Numbered from the stretch's first letter, positions 43,244 to 51,467 are shown. The stretch is 64,000 nucleotides of DNA from Acidobacteriota bacterium (GCA_003223025.1 QHXR01000004.1:62001-126000), one strand, 5' to 3'. Translations and numbers: made by a program. Notes: a model not told the origin generated them from the sequence alone.

Positions 43244-43809
43244 TGGAAGATCATTCAATTCTCTGGCGACGCATCGACACCAGCGGTCACGAGACAGCGC
43301 GCGTATACGGTGATGAAGACGGTTGGTATCTCGACGGCTCGGCCATCTTTCTCTACGAAGGAAGTCCGTGCCGTCTCGAATATCTGATCGAGTGCGATCC
43401 TGATTGGACCACGCGTTCGGCGACCGTTGACGGATGGGTCGGCGAGCATGTCATCGAACATGAAATCACTGTCGGCGAAGGCGGAATCTGGTATCTCGAC
43501 GATCAAGAAATAAAATCGGTCGAAGGTTGTCTCGACATCGATCTCAACTTCAGTCCGATCACAAATCTACTTCCTCTGCGTCGTCTGAATTTGAAGGATG
43601 GTGACCGTGAATCGGTCAGCGCGGCATGGCTGCGATTTCCTTCGTTCGAGCTTGAGCGTCTCGATCAATCGTATTCTCGGATCGACGGATCGACCGTGAA
43701 GTATGAAAGCCGCGGCGGAGAATTTGTACGCGAGCTCAAGATCAATGATTCCGGGCTAGTACTCGAATATCCGGATTTCTGGACCGCTGAGGCCGACGTC
43801 ACGAACTAG
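43243..43809 (+). CDS. putative glycolipid-binding (DUF1089-type) protein
   Basis: 188 residues. The pattern SILWRRIDTSGHETARV, then LEYLIECDPDWTTRSATV and LDIDLNFSPITNLLPLRRL, matches the putative glycolipid-binding family. It has no signal peptide. The biochemical role is unproven. Its ATG shares one base with the DUF3224 stop (TAATG); the next gene follows after 3 bases. Confidence 0.82.
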   Translation: MEDHSILWRRIDTSGHETARVYGDEDGWYLDGSAIFLYEGSPCRLEYLIECDPDWTTRSATVDGWVGEHVIEHEITVGEGGIWYLDDQEIKSVEGCLDIDLNFSPITNLLPLRRLNLKDGDRESVSAAWLRFPSFELERLDQSYSRIDGSTVKYESRGGEFVRELKINDSGLVLEYPDFWTAEADVTN

Positions 43810-43812
43810 AGA

Positions 43813-44601
43813 ATGAGCGGAATCGCTTCTACATTTTCCCGATCCAACGAACTGTGGGCGAACGGCCATGTTCTGATAACCGCTGCTGCGTCAACGGATG
43901 AAATCGACGAGTATCGATCTGCTATCAACGACGCAGTGCTTCGACTCTCAAACGAAACACGTTCGCTCGGAGATCGAAGCACATACGACAAAGCATTTCT
44001 TCAAGTCACAAATCTCTGGCAGAAAGATGAAGCGGTGAAGAGCTTCGTTTTCGAGAAGCAGTTTGCACGGATTGCGGCAGATCTCCTCGGCGTTGAGAAG
44101 GTTCGTCTCTACCACGATCAGGCGTTGTTCAAGGAGCCGGGCGGCGGCCACACGCCGTGGCATCAGGATAAATATTATTGGCCGCTCGATACCGAAAAGA
44201 TGATCACGATGTGGATGCCGCTCGTCGACATCGATGAAGAAATGGGCATCATTACTTTCGCATCTGGATCACACGCGCATGGCCCGATCAACAATGTCGA
44301 GATATCGGATGAGAGCGAGGAACTATTTCAACGCTACATTTCGGAGAACAAGTTTCCGATCGCGAAAGCTTCGTCCATGAAAGCGGGCGATGCGACGTTC
44401 CATCTCGGATGGACGATACATTCGGCAAGTGCGAATCGGTCTTCGAAAATGCGCGAGGTGATGACGATCATTTATTTCGAGGACGGTGCTCGTGTGACCG
44501 AGCTAACCAGTATTCATCAGCAAGCTGACTTGGACGCATGGCTAAGGGGAAAGCGACCGGGCGAGATCGCGGATTCGGAAATGAATCCGATCATGAATTG
44601 A
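43813..44601 (+). CDS. phytanoyl-CoA dioxygenase (PhyH) family protein
   Basis: 262 residues. The Fe(II)/2-oxoglutarate site is visible as H-x-D in TPWHQDKYYW and the distal His in LGWTIHSASAN, with the conserved arginine following (SSKMREV). YHDQALFKEPGG is a typical PhyH stretch. It hydroxylates an unknown small molecule. Last gene of the run from 41284. It is not a tryptophan 2,3-dioxygenase. Confidence 0.88.
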   Translation: MSGIASTFSRSNELWANGHVLITAAASTDEIDEYRSAINDAVLRLSNETRSLGDRSTYDKAFLQVTNLWQKDEAVKSFVFEKQFARIAADLLGVEKVRLYHDQALFKEPGGGHTPWHQDKYYWPLDTEKMITMWMPLVDIDEEMGIITFASGSHAHGPINNVEISDESEELFQRYISENKFPIAKASSMKAGDATFHLGWTIHSASANRSSKMREVMTIIYFEDGARVTELTSIHQQADLDAWLRGKRPGEIADSEMNPIMN

Positions 44602-44626
44602 AGTCTCCGATTGAGACAAGCGTTTT

Positions 44627-44881
44627 TCTTGTCGCTGAAGGCGATGTACATTTCTTGTCGCCGAAGGCGACGCACATTAAAGCCTAGGGTTGAGGAGCGA
44701 AGCGACCGAAACCCTAGGACCGACGAATCCAGCGAACGTCGCTGAAGGCGACGAACAATCGGTATCCACGAAATTGTGCGTCGCCTTCAGCGACGGAATC
44801 ATTTCGTGTCCTACCTAGGGTTTCGCTCGCTTCGCTCCTCAACCCTAGGCTTTAATGTGCGTCGCCTTCGGCGACAAGAAA
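44627..44881. repeat. long REP/BIME-like palindrome without transposase
   Basis: About 255 bp. The left half has GTCGCCGAAGGCGAC, CCTAGGGTTGAGGAGCGAAG and GAAACCCTAGG; the right half repeats the same in inverted order. Almost all its motifs occur beside the RAYT gene at 35 kb. It lies between the PhyH and ACMSD genes and contains no ORF of note. Confidence 0.88.
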
Positions 44882-44910
44882 TACCTCGCTGTCGCTCGCG
44901 TTTTCGGCTT

Positions 44911-44983
44911 ACGATGTCGTCACTCTAAAATATTTCTAATGCTTCAGAAAACGATGTCGTCACTCTAAAATATTTCAAATGCT
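44911..44983 (+). promoter_or_regulatory. duplicated leader including the start codon of the ACMSD gene
   Basis: Two 33-bp copies (44911-44943 and 44951-44983) with a 40-bp period differ at one base. Each contains TCTAAAAT, a possible -10, and an ATG. The ATG of copy 2 (44979) starts the ACMSD gene; the ATG of copy 1 (44939) starts a 9-codon ORF that ends in the TAA inside copy 2. Confidence 0.75.
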
Positions 44984-45989
44984 AAAGATCGACGTACACA
45001 CACACATACTTCCAAAAGAACTTCCCGACTGGAAAACTCGATTCGGCTATGGCGGCTTCATCACGCTCGATCATTACAAACCGTGCTGCGCGCACATGAT
45101 CCGGGACGATGGAAAATCGTTTCGCGACATCGAAGAGAATTGCTGGAGTCCCGAAAAACGAATAGAGGAGATCGACGAATTCGGTGTGCGTGTCCAAGTA
45201 CTTTCGACTGTGCCCGTCATGTTCAGCTATTGGGCGAAGCCGCAGGACGGGCTCGAAGTCGCGCAATTTCTCAACGATCATATCGCCGATGTCGTCTCTG
45301 AATTTCCATTACGCTTTGTCGGACTCGGAACAGTTCCGATGCAGGATACGAAACTCGCGATCAACGAGCTCAGACGATGCAGATCGATCGGGCTCGCCGG
45401 CGTTCAGATCGGAACGAACGTCAATCAGCTAAATCTCGGCGAGCCTCAGTTCTTCGATTTCTTCGCCGCGAGTGAAGACCTCGGCATGGCGGTTTTCGTT
45501 CATCCTTGGGAAATGATGGGCGAGGCGGACATGCAAAAATATTGGCTTCCGTGGCTCGTCGGAATGCCGGCCGAAGTTTCGCGTGCGATCTGCTCGTTGA
45601 TCTTCGGCGGTGTTCTCGAACGTTTGCCGCGACTTCGAATTTGTTTCGCACACGGCGGAGGCTCGTTCCCGTCGACGATCGGACGAATCGATCATGGATT
45701 CGATGTGCGTCCGGACATCTGTGCGATCGATAACTCACACGGCCCGCGAGAATATCTCGATCGCATGTATTTCGATTCGCTTGTTCACGAACCGAAGGTT
45801 CTCGATTATCTGATCAACCTCGTCGGTGCGGACCGGATCGCGCTCGGAAGCGACTATCCTTTTCCCCTTGGCGAACTGAAACCCGGCAGTTTGATCGAGG
45901 CGTCCGGTTATGACGACGCGACGAAGGCGACGCTCCTGCACGGCTCGGCGCTCAAGTGGTTGAATTTGAATAAGGAGAATTTTGAGTAG
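44979..45989 (+). CDS. nbaD: 2-amino-3-carboxymuconate-6-semialdehyde decarboxylase (ACMSD)
   Basis: 336 residues of the amidohydrolase superfamily. Zinc ligands: IDVHTHILP (HxH near the N-terminus), VFVHPWEMMG (His), FAHGGGSFP (His) and GSDYPFPLGE (Asp). The order and spacing fit ACMSD. It decarboxylates the product of 3-hydroxyanthranilate dioxygenase to 2-aminomuconate semialdehyde, the substrate of the aldehyde dehydrogenase at 33426. The start lies inside a duplicated leader. No Shine-Dalgarno of note. Confidence 0.94.
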   Translation: MLKIDVHTHILPKELPDWKTRFGYGGFITLDHYKPCCAHMIRDDGKSFRDIEENCWSPEKRIEEIDEFGVRVQVLSTVPVMFSYWAKPQDGLEVAQFLNDHIADVVSEFPLRFVGLGTVPMQDTKLAINELRRCRSIGLAGVQIGTNVNQLNLGEPQFFDFFAASEDLGMAVFVHPWEMMGEADMQKYWLPWLVGMPAEVSRAICSLIFGGVLERLPRLRICFAHGGGSFPSTIGRIDHGFDVRPDICAIDNSHGPREYLDRMYFDSLVHEPKVLDYLINLVGADRIALGSDYPFPLGELKPGSLIEASGYDDATKATLLHGSALKWLNLNKENFE

Positions 45990-46032
45990 ATGAAACGATC
46001 GAGGTTGTGCGTTGTGCAGATCGTTTCAAAAT

Positions 46033-46057
46033 AAAAAAGCCGGCGAGATTCGCCGGC
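46033..46057 (-). terminator. rho-independent terminator of the small exported-protein gene
   Basis: On the minus strand GCCGGCGA pairs with TCGCCGGC (46057-46050 with 46046-46039) and a T run follows (46038-46033). It lies 33 bases after the stop at 46090. Confidence 0.88.
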
Positions 46058-46089
46058 CGAGTACGGGTATGGTTGTAGGAAAGGTTAGA

Positions 46090-46497
46090 TCAGAATGCGC
46101 TTGAGCCGCTCGCGTCCTGACCCGATTTCTTTTTATCCGGCTTGTTCATGATGATCGCAAATGTTCGAGACGGAGTCTTTACCTTCGTCAGATAGCGCTG
46201 CCCTTCGAGCGTGTCGAACACGAGCTTGATCTCACCGCGGGACATATCGCCGCCCGCATTCATCAGCACGGTCTGGCTTTTTTCGTTCTTTACATCCTGG
46301 ATCGTGAGGGTCGCGCTGCCGGCTGAGAACCGCTCGAATTTCAAAATATAATCGCCGGCTTCGTACGACTGATCTCCTACGTTGAACGCGAACGGAATAT
46401 TAACGTCTGTTCCGAAATTGCTTTGGCCGACGCTCGCAGCAACATTGAAAAGGACCAAAAGGCTAAGAAGGGCACTAATCTGGATAAACTTTTTCAT
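46090..46497 (-). CDS. small exported protein of unknown function
   Basis: 135 residues with a signal peptide (MKKFIQISALLSLLVLFNVAASVG). The mature part begins FGTDVNIPFAFNVGDQSYEAG and is rich in beta strands; it ends in a Lys- and Ser-rich tail. From memory, similar short proteins of the pattern 'VxxPFxFxVGxxxxxAGxY' are frequent in Acidobacteriota, but I know of no function. It is convergent with ACMSD and divergent from kynureninase. Confidence 0.78.
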   Translation of the reverse strand: MKKFIQISALLSLLVLFNVAASVGQSNFGTDVNIPFAFNVGDQSYEAGDYILKFERFSAGSATLTIQDVKNEKSQTVLMNAGGDMSRGEIKLVFDTLEGQRYLTKVKTPSRTFAIIMNKPDKKKSGQDASGSSAF

Positions 46498-46681
46498 GAT
46501 TACTTTCTCCTATTCTGAATTAAGACGAAGACGATTGCCTTCGGTGTGTAACGCGGTAAGTCACCGCCGTTCGTATCAGCGCTCCGGGTATAAATATTTT
46601 CGCGAATTCGAAAAAGTATGCCCTCATTCATAGAGACGTCTTTCCAAACGCGCTGGTTATCAATAAAATTCAATTCAACAA

Positions 46682-48046
46682 ATGACGACATCATCACAGA
46701 TCGAATTCGAAGCGTCACCCACCTTTGCGGGTAGACTGGATACGACCGATGTTTTGAAAAGTTTCCGCGAAAAATTCTTCATGCCGCGCGCGGACGACGG
46801 AGCCGAAGCAATTTACTTCACGGGAAACTCGCTCGGCCTTCAACCGAAGTCGGTGCAAGAGTACGTCGTGCAGGAATTGAAGGACTGGGAAGTTTTGGCC
46901 GTCGAAGGACATCTTCATGCAAAGCATCCGTGGCTTCCCTATCACGAATTCCTGACCGAGCAGATGGCACGTGTTGTCGGTGCTCAGCCGATCGAAACAG
47001 TTGTCATGAATTCTCTGACGGTGAATTTACACTTGATGATGGTTTCGTTTTATCGACCATCGGGAAAACGGAAAAAGATCGTCATCGAGAAAGGCGCGTT
47101 TCCGTCGGATCAGTATGCGGTTGAATCGCAGATCCGGTTTCACAGGACGGAACCACCTGCGGTAGCGGGTGGTTTGCCGGTCACCGATGAGGGACTATCG
47201 ATCGCGCAATTTCAACCGCCCGCTACCGCAGGCGGTTCCGACCTGCTTTTGGAGCTCACTCCGCGTGATGGCGAATCTACTCTTCGCACGGAAGACATAC
47301 TCGAAACTATCGATCGACACGCGGATGAGATCGCGCTCGTTCTCCTCGGCGGTGTGAATTATTACACTGGCCAGGCGTTCGACATGAAAGCGATCACGGA
47401 AGCCGGGCACAAGGCCGGAGCGATCGTCGGTTTCGATCTTGCGCACGCGGCGGGAAATCTCGAACTTCATCTGCATGATTGGAATGTCGACTTCGCCGTC
47501 TGGTGTTCCTATAAATATTTGAATGCCGGACCGGGTGCAGTCGCGGGAGCTTTCATTCACGAACGACACGCGGAATCATTCGAGCTTCCGCGATTTGCCG
47601 GATGGTGGGGTCACGATAAAGCGACTCGCTTTTTAATGGGCCCGGAATTTCATCCGATGCGCGGAGCCGAGGGTTGGCAGATCTCGAATCCGCCGATCCT
47701 GCAAATGGCGGCGCTGCGTGCGTCGCTCGAGATCTTTGACGAAGCGGGAATGAGCTCACTACGTGAAAAGTCTGTGAAGCTGACGGGCTATCTGGAGTTT
47801 CTGTTGAATCAAATCGAGGATGAAAGGATCTCGATCATTACTCCAAAAGATACCGAGCAACGCGGATGTCAGCTCTCGATCCGTGTAAAGGACTCGGACA
47901 AAAATCTTTTCAATACACTGACGTCGCGCGGGGTTTTCGCCGACTGGCGAGAGCCCGATGTGATCCGCGTCGCTCCCGTGCCGCTTTATAATTCGTTCGA
48001 GGACGTATTTAGATTTGCTGAGATCTTGAAACGCTGTCTGGCCTAA
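46682..48046 (+). CDS. kynU: kynureninase with in-frame repeat insertion
   Basis: 454 residues, about 30 more than usual. PLP-enzyme features: TGNSLGLQPKSV, VMNSLTVNLHLMM, and WCSYKYLNAGPG with the Schiff-base lysine. It splits kynurenine or 3-hydroxykynurenine into (3-hydroxy)anthranilate and alanine. Residues ~157-186 (PPAVAGG ... PPATAGG) come from a pair of inverted repeats inserted in frame; they fall between conserved strands, probably in a surface loop. It precedes the monooxygenase gene by 31 bases, so the two form an operon. Confidence 0.95.
   Translation: MTTSSQIEFEASPTFAGRLDTTDVLKSFREKFFMPRADDGAEAIYFTGNSLGLQPKSVQEYVVQELKDWEVLAVEGHLHAKHPWLPYHEFLTEQMARVVGAQPIETVVMNSLTVNLHLMMVSFYRPSGKRKKIVIEKGAFPSDQYAVESQIRFHRTEPPAVAGGLPVTDEGLSIAQFQPPATAGGSDLLLELTPRDGESTLRTEDILETIDRHADEIALVLLGGVNYYTGQAFDMKAITEAGHKAGAIVGFDLAHAAGNLELHLHDWNVDFAVWCSYKYLNAGPGAVAGAFIHERHAESFELPRFAGWWGHDKATRFLMGPEFHPMRGAEGWQISNPPILQMAALRASLEIFDEAGMSSLREKSVKLTGYLEFLLNQIEDERISIITPKDTEQRGCQLSIRVKDSDKNLFNTLTSRGVFADWREPDVIRVAPVPLYNSFEDVFRFAEILKRCLA
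47151..47237. repeat. intragenic inverted-repeat pair in kynureninase
   Basis: Copy a (47151-47173) and copy b (47215-47237) are inverted copies of a 23-bp unit with two differences. They contain CCACCTGCGGTAGCGGGTGG. The 87-base insert is a multiple of three and keeps the frame. Confidence 0.88.
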
Positions 48047-48077
48047 TAGACTCTGCGTGCTCGGTGACAAAAATCTT

Positions 48078-49496
48078 ATGTCGAATGTCGCTGTCATAGG
48101 AGCCGGACTCGCCGGTTCTCTTCTTGCAATCTATCTCGCGAAACGCGGGATCACTGTCGACGTTTACGAGGCACGCGATGACATGCGTCGATCGGATGTC
48201 GCGGCTGGGCGTTCGATCAACCTCGCGCTTTCTGATCGCGGTATCGCGGCGCTTCGGGAAGTCGGGATGGACGAGTACATGTTGGCGGAAGCGATCCCGA
48301 TGCACGGGCGGATGATCCATTCGATCTCCGGCGAGACGAAACTGCTTCCGTACAGCGGACGAAAAGGTGAGTACATCAATTCCGTTTCGCGTGCCGGCCT
48401 GAACATCGCTCTGATGAATGAAGCGGAGAAGTACGCGGGAGTGCAGTTCATCTTCAATCAACGGTGTGTGGATTTCGACTGCGGCTCGGGCGAGGTCATG
48501 TTTGAGAATGGCCGTTCAAGACGCGCCGATACTGTGATCGCAACCGATGGAGCCGGCTCAGGGGTTCGGCAATCGATGGAGCGGACGCTTTCGGGATTCG
48601 AATCGAGCTCCGTATTTCTCGAGCACGGTTACAAGGAGCTGCATATCCCGCCGGGACCGAATGGCGAATTTCTTCTCGAGAAGAATGCTCTGCACATCTG
48701 GCCACGGCATCAGTTCATGATGATCGCCCTGCCGAACTTCGACGGAAGTTTTACGTGTACGTTGTTCTTAGCGAAAACAGACTCCCCTCCTTCCGAAGGA
48801 GGGGTGGCAGCCGCTTCGGATGACGGGGTGGTTCTTCCCGCTGCGGATGTGCCGGCCTTTGATCAGCTCACCGACGCTGGTTCACTTCTTGAGTTTTTCA
48901 CCCGCGAATTCCCCGACGCCGTTCCGCTAATGCCAACGCTCGTCGAAGACTTCTTCGCGAATCCGACCGGCGAACTCGGGACGGTGAAATGCTGGCCCTG
49001 GAATGTCGGTGGAAAATCTTTACTGCTTGGAGATTCTGCACACGCGGTTGTTCCCTTTTACGGACAGGGCATGAATTGCGCATTCGAAGATGTGCGCGTG
49101 CTCCATTCACTCTTGTCGGTACCACCTGCGGTGGCGGGTGGGTCTGCTCCGGATATCGACTGGAAAAGTGTCTACGAGGAATACGGCCAACTCCGAAAAA
49201 TTAATACGGACGCGATCGCCGACATGGCCGAAGAAAATTTCTACGAGATGCGCGACCGCGTTGCCGATCCGGTTTTTCAGCGCAAGCGCGAGCTTGAGAC
49301 GAGACTCGAGCAAAAGTACGAAGATTATTTTTCGAAGTATTCGATGGTGACGTTCAGGGAAGATCTGCCTTATTCGATCGCGAAAGAAAAAGGAAACGCA
49401 CAGGACAGATTGTTGATGGAGATTTGTTCGCGAGCAGACAGCGTCGACGAGATCGATTTGGATGACGTGATGAAACGGATAGGATCTTTCGTATAG
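48078..49496 (+). CDS. kmo: kynurenine 3-monooxygenase with two in-frame repeat insertions
   Basis: 472 residues from the ATG at 48078, at which VAVIGAGLAGSLLAIYLAKRG gives the FAD-binding GxGxxG; a GTG 7 codons upstream is less likely. AGRSINLALSDRG and GDSAHAVVPFYGQGMNCAFED are the KMO and FAD-binding signatures. It hydroxylates kynurenine at C3 with NADPH and O2. The normal chain is broken by two repeat-derived segments: ~236-252 (PPSEGGVAAASDDGVV) and ~349-355 (PPAVAGG). It lies 31 bases behind kynureninase. The tail lacks obvious membrane anchors. Confidence 0.94.
   Translation: MSNVAVIGAGLAGSLLAIYLAKRGITVDVYEARDDMRRSDVAAGRSINLALSDRGIAALREVGMDEYMLAEAIPMHGRMIHSISGETKLLPYSGRKGEYINSVSRAGLNIALMNEAEKYAGVQFIFNQRCVDFDCGSGEVMFENGRSRRADTVIATDGAGSGVRQSMERTLSGFESSSVFLEHGYKELHIPPGPNGEFLLEKNALHIWPRHQFMMIALPNFDGSFTCTLFLAKTDSPPSEGGVAAASDDGVVLPAADVPAFDQLTDAGSLLEFFTREFPDAVPLMPTLVEDFFANPTGELGTVKCWPWNVGGKSLLLGDSAHAVVPFYGQGMNCAFEDVRVLHSLLSVPPAVAGGSAPDIDWKSVYEEYGQLRKINTDAIADMAEENFYEMRDRVADPVFQRKRELETRLEQKYEDYFSKYSMVTFREDLPYSIAKEKGNAQDRLLMEICSRADSVDEIDLDDVMKRIGSFV
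48784..48833. repeat. intragenic palindromic repeat in the monooxygenase gene
   Basis: CCCCTCCTTCCGAAGGAGGGG is a near-perfect palindrome (48784-48804), followed by GTGGC and CGGATGACGGGGTGG. Its coding is in frame. Confidence 0.82.
49121..49143. repeat. second intragenic repeat in the monooxygenase gene
   Basis: ACCACCTGCGGTGGCGGGTG differs at one base from the unit in kynureninase at 47151-47173, and encodes PPAVAGG in the same frame. Confidence 0.85.
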
Positions 49497-49504
49497 AGTA
49501 GTAA

Positions 49505-49550
49505 ACCGAAACCCAGGCTTTAATGTTTGTCGCCTTTGCCGACAGGAATT
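49505..49550. repeat. REP-block remnant
   Basis: Contains CCGAAACCCAGGCTTTAATG and GTCGCCTTTGCCGAC, recognisable parts of the right arm of the REP blocks at 35.6 and 44.8 kb. It lies directly after the monooxygenase stop. Confidence 0.75.
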
Positions 49551-49624
49551 CCAGAAAATAGCGATTCGCTTACCGGTCCGCCAATCCCAAATCCGCAATC
49601 CCAAATCCCAATTTAAAATGTGGT

Positions 49625-49653
49625 GCGGCCTGTGTTCGGGAAACACAGGCCGC
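49625..49653. terminator. strong hairpin after the kynurenine genes
   Basis: A 12-bp perfect stem, GCGGCCTGTGTT with AACACAGGCCGC, and a 5-base loop, followed by GAATTTT. Probably terminates the kynU-kmo transcript. The preceding bases contain CCCAAATCC-type short repeats. Confidence 0.75.
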
Positions 49654-49750
49654 GAATTTTACGGAAGGTTAACTGTTGGCTAAGCGGAGATGATAGGCAA
49701 AAGGCAGTTGTTTTTGGTTGGTGATTGTGCCAGCGAACAAATTTCTCCGC

Positions 49751-50107
49751 TTACTTGTCCGACGGCACTGGAACTTTTTTCTCCTTACGCTGAAAGCCGA
49801 ACTTCCTGGCTTCGCGTTCGATGACGCTCGAGTCATTCTGCAGGTAATAGATCTCTTCCTGAAGATTGAGATTCTCGCTCGTTAATTTTTCAATTTCCTG
49901 ATTGAGGCTTTCATTCTCTCCAGCCTCATGATTGAGCTCGGTAAAAGCTCTAAAATTTACGGTCAAGCAAAGAACAAGGACAAATAAGGCGGTCGCTCCG
50001 TACGAGATCCATCGCGGGACACTCAACTGTGAACGTTTCGAAGACTTCGCCGATTTTTTTCGCGGCCTTCGTGTTCTATTCGAGTAAGTAACTTCGCCCT
50101 GCCTCAA
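49751..50107 (-). CDS. FtsB/DivIC-like septum formation initiator
   Basis: 118 residues: a basic cytosolic N-terminus (~35 residues), one membrane segment (~34-52, GATALFVLVLCLTVNF), and a coiled coil (NQEIEKLTSENLNLQEEIYYLQ) before a Lys/Pro tail. This is the FtsB layout. It bridges FtsL and FtsQ at the division site. Translation starts at a TTG at 50107 that has GGAGG 6 bases upstream. This start lies inside the 3' end of the hexose-phosphate mutase gene (32-base overlap), so the two are coupled. Confidence 0.85.
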   Translation of the reverse strand: MRQGEVTYSNRTRRPRKKSAKSSKRSQLSVPRWISYGATALFVLVLCLTVNFRAFTELNHEAGENESLNQEIEKLTSENLNLQEEIYYLQNDSSVIEREARKFGFQRKEKKVPVPSDK

Positions 50108-51467
50108 GTAATGCCTCCAACTCCTGCTTCGACTCGCTCTCCGCGTAGATCCTGACCATCGGCTCCGTTCCGGAGGGACGCATAAGCATCCAATCGCTGC
50201 CGGCGAACAAAAACTTCACGCCGTCGATCCGATTTATTTTTTCAATCTTTCGCCCGCCAATATCGTTGGGTTCCTGGGCGAGTTTTTCTTTCAATCTTGC
50301 AGCGACGTTCTCATCGAGCTTTACACCGATGCGGCCTGACTCGAGCTTTCCTACTCTTTTATAAAGTTCGGAAAGTTGGTCACTCAAACTTGATTGTCTG
50401 ACAGTGACCGCTTCGATGGCCAAAAGACATGCAAGGATGCCATCTTTTTCGGGGTAGTGACCGCGTATCGAAAGGCCCGCGGATTCTTCGCCACCCAGGA
50501 TGATCTCGTCTTTATTTATCAATTCGCCGATAAACTTAAATCCAACCGGCGTTTCATATAACTTCAACCCGCGTTCGGCGGCGACACGATCGACCAAGTG
50601 GGATGTCGCAACACTTCGTGCGACGCCGTTCGTCCATCCCCGGCTATCAGCTAAATAATCTGTCAATACAGCGATCAACTGGTTGGGAGTAATAAAGGTG
50701 CCGTCGCTGTCAATGATCCCGAATCTATCTGCATCGCCATCCGTCGCGATGCCCAATGTCAATTTTTTTGTAAGGACCCGTTCTCGAAGCTCGTCTACAT
50801 GATCTTCGCCTGGTTCCGGTGACCGGCCGCCGAAAGTTACGTCGCGCCAGTCGTTTATAGTCTCAACCTCGCAGCCCGCGTCGCGAAGAATCTTGTCCAA
50901 ATATCCGCGGCCCGTTCCCCAGAGTGCGTCGTATGCGAAGCGGCCTTTCGATTCCGATATGGCCGTTAAATTTATCTTCGCTGCAAGATCTTTCAAATAA
51001 TCGGGTCGAGCGTCGTATTCCTGGATCGATCCGCCGGCAACATCGCTTGAAACGTCTTCGTCAATTATTGCGGCTTCGATCTTCTGCGTTACTTCCGGCA
51101 GTGCCGGAGCTCCGTCGTATGTAGAAAACTTTATCCCTTGATATTCGGGCGGATTATGCGAGGCCGTAAAGTTAAGCGCCCCGGAAGCTTTAAGGCTTCG
51201 AATCGCGAATGATATCGCCGGTGTCGGCGTTTGCCCTGTACAGAGAAGAACGCGAAAGCCTTTTGCTGCGGCGATCTCAGCGGCGATCGCCGAGAATTTC
51301 TCGCCCATGAACCTTGAGTCGCATCCGATGATCAAAATCTGCCCCGAGGCCGGTTTTTCGGTTGTCAAATATCCGCAAATCGCTTCGGTGACCCGCCTGA
51401 CGTTATTAAAGGTAAACTCGTCGGCGATTATCGCTCTCCAGCCCGACGTGCCGAAGCGAATGGACAT
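50076..51467 (-). CDS. phosphoglucomutase/phosphomannomutase family protein
   Basis: 463 residues, alpha-D-phosphohexomutase superfamily. The order is FGTSGWRAIIADEF, the active-site serine loop TASHNPPEYQG, the Mg-binding GIATDGDADRFG, the sugar-binding GGEESAG, and the phosphate-binding RPSGTEPMVRIY. It interconverts hexose 1- and 6-phosphates for wall or glycan synthesis. Which hexose is unclear. It precedes the FtsB-like gene with a 32-base overlap. Confidence 0.93.
   Translation of the reverse strand: MSIRFGTSGWRAIIADEFTFNNVRRVTEAICGYLTTEKPASGQILIIGCDSRFMGEKFSAIAAEIAAAKGFRVLLCTGQTPTPAISFAIRSLKASGALNFTASHNPPEYQGIKFSTYDGAPALPEVTQKIEAAIIDEDVSSDVAGGSIQEYDARPDYLKDLAAKINLTAISESKGRFAYDALWGTGRGYLDKILRDAGCEVETINDWRDVTFGGRSPEPGEDHVDELRERVLTKKLTLGIATDGDADRFGIIDSDGTFITPNQLIAVLTDYLADSRGWTNGVARSVATSHLVDRVAAERGLKLYETPVGFKFIGELINKDEIILGGEESAGLSIRGHYPEKDGILACLLAIEAVTVRQSSLSDQLSELYKRVGKLESGRIGVKLDENVAARLKEKLAQEPNDIGGRKIEKINRIDGVKFLFAGSDWMLMRPSGTEPMVRIYAESESKQELEALLEAGRSYLLE

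Noticed and set aside
43813-44601. PhyH gene as a missing tryptophan 2,3-dioxygenase
   Set aside because: The H-x-D...H and Arg pattern is that of Fe/2OG oxygenases, not of haem-dependent TDO.
44627-44881. REP palindrome as an insertion sequence with terminal repeats
   Set aside because: No transposase ORF inside and no target-site duplication visible; the motifs match the REP blocks of the RAYT unit.
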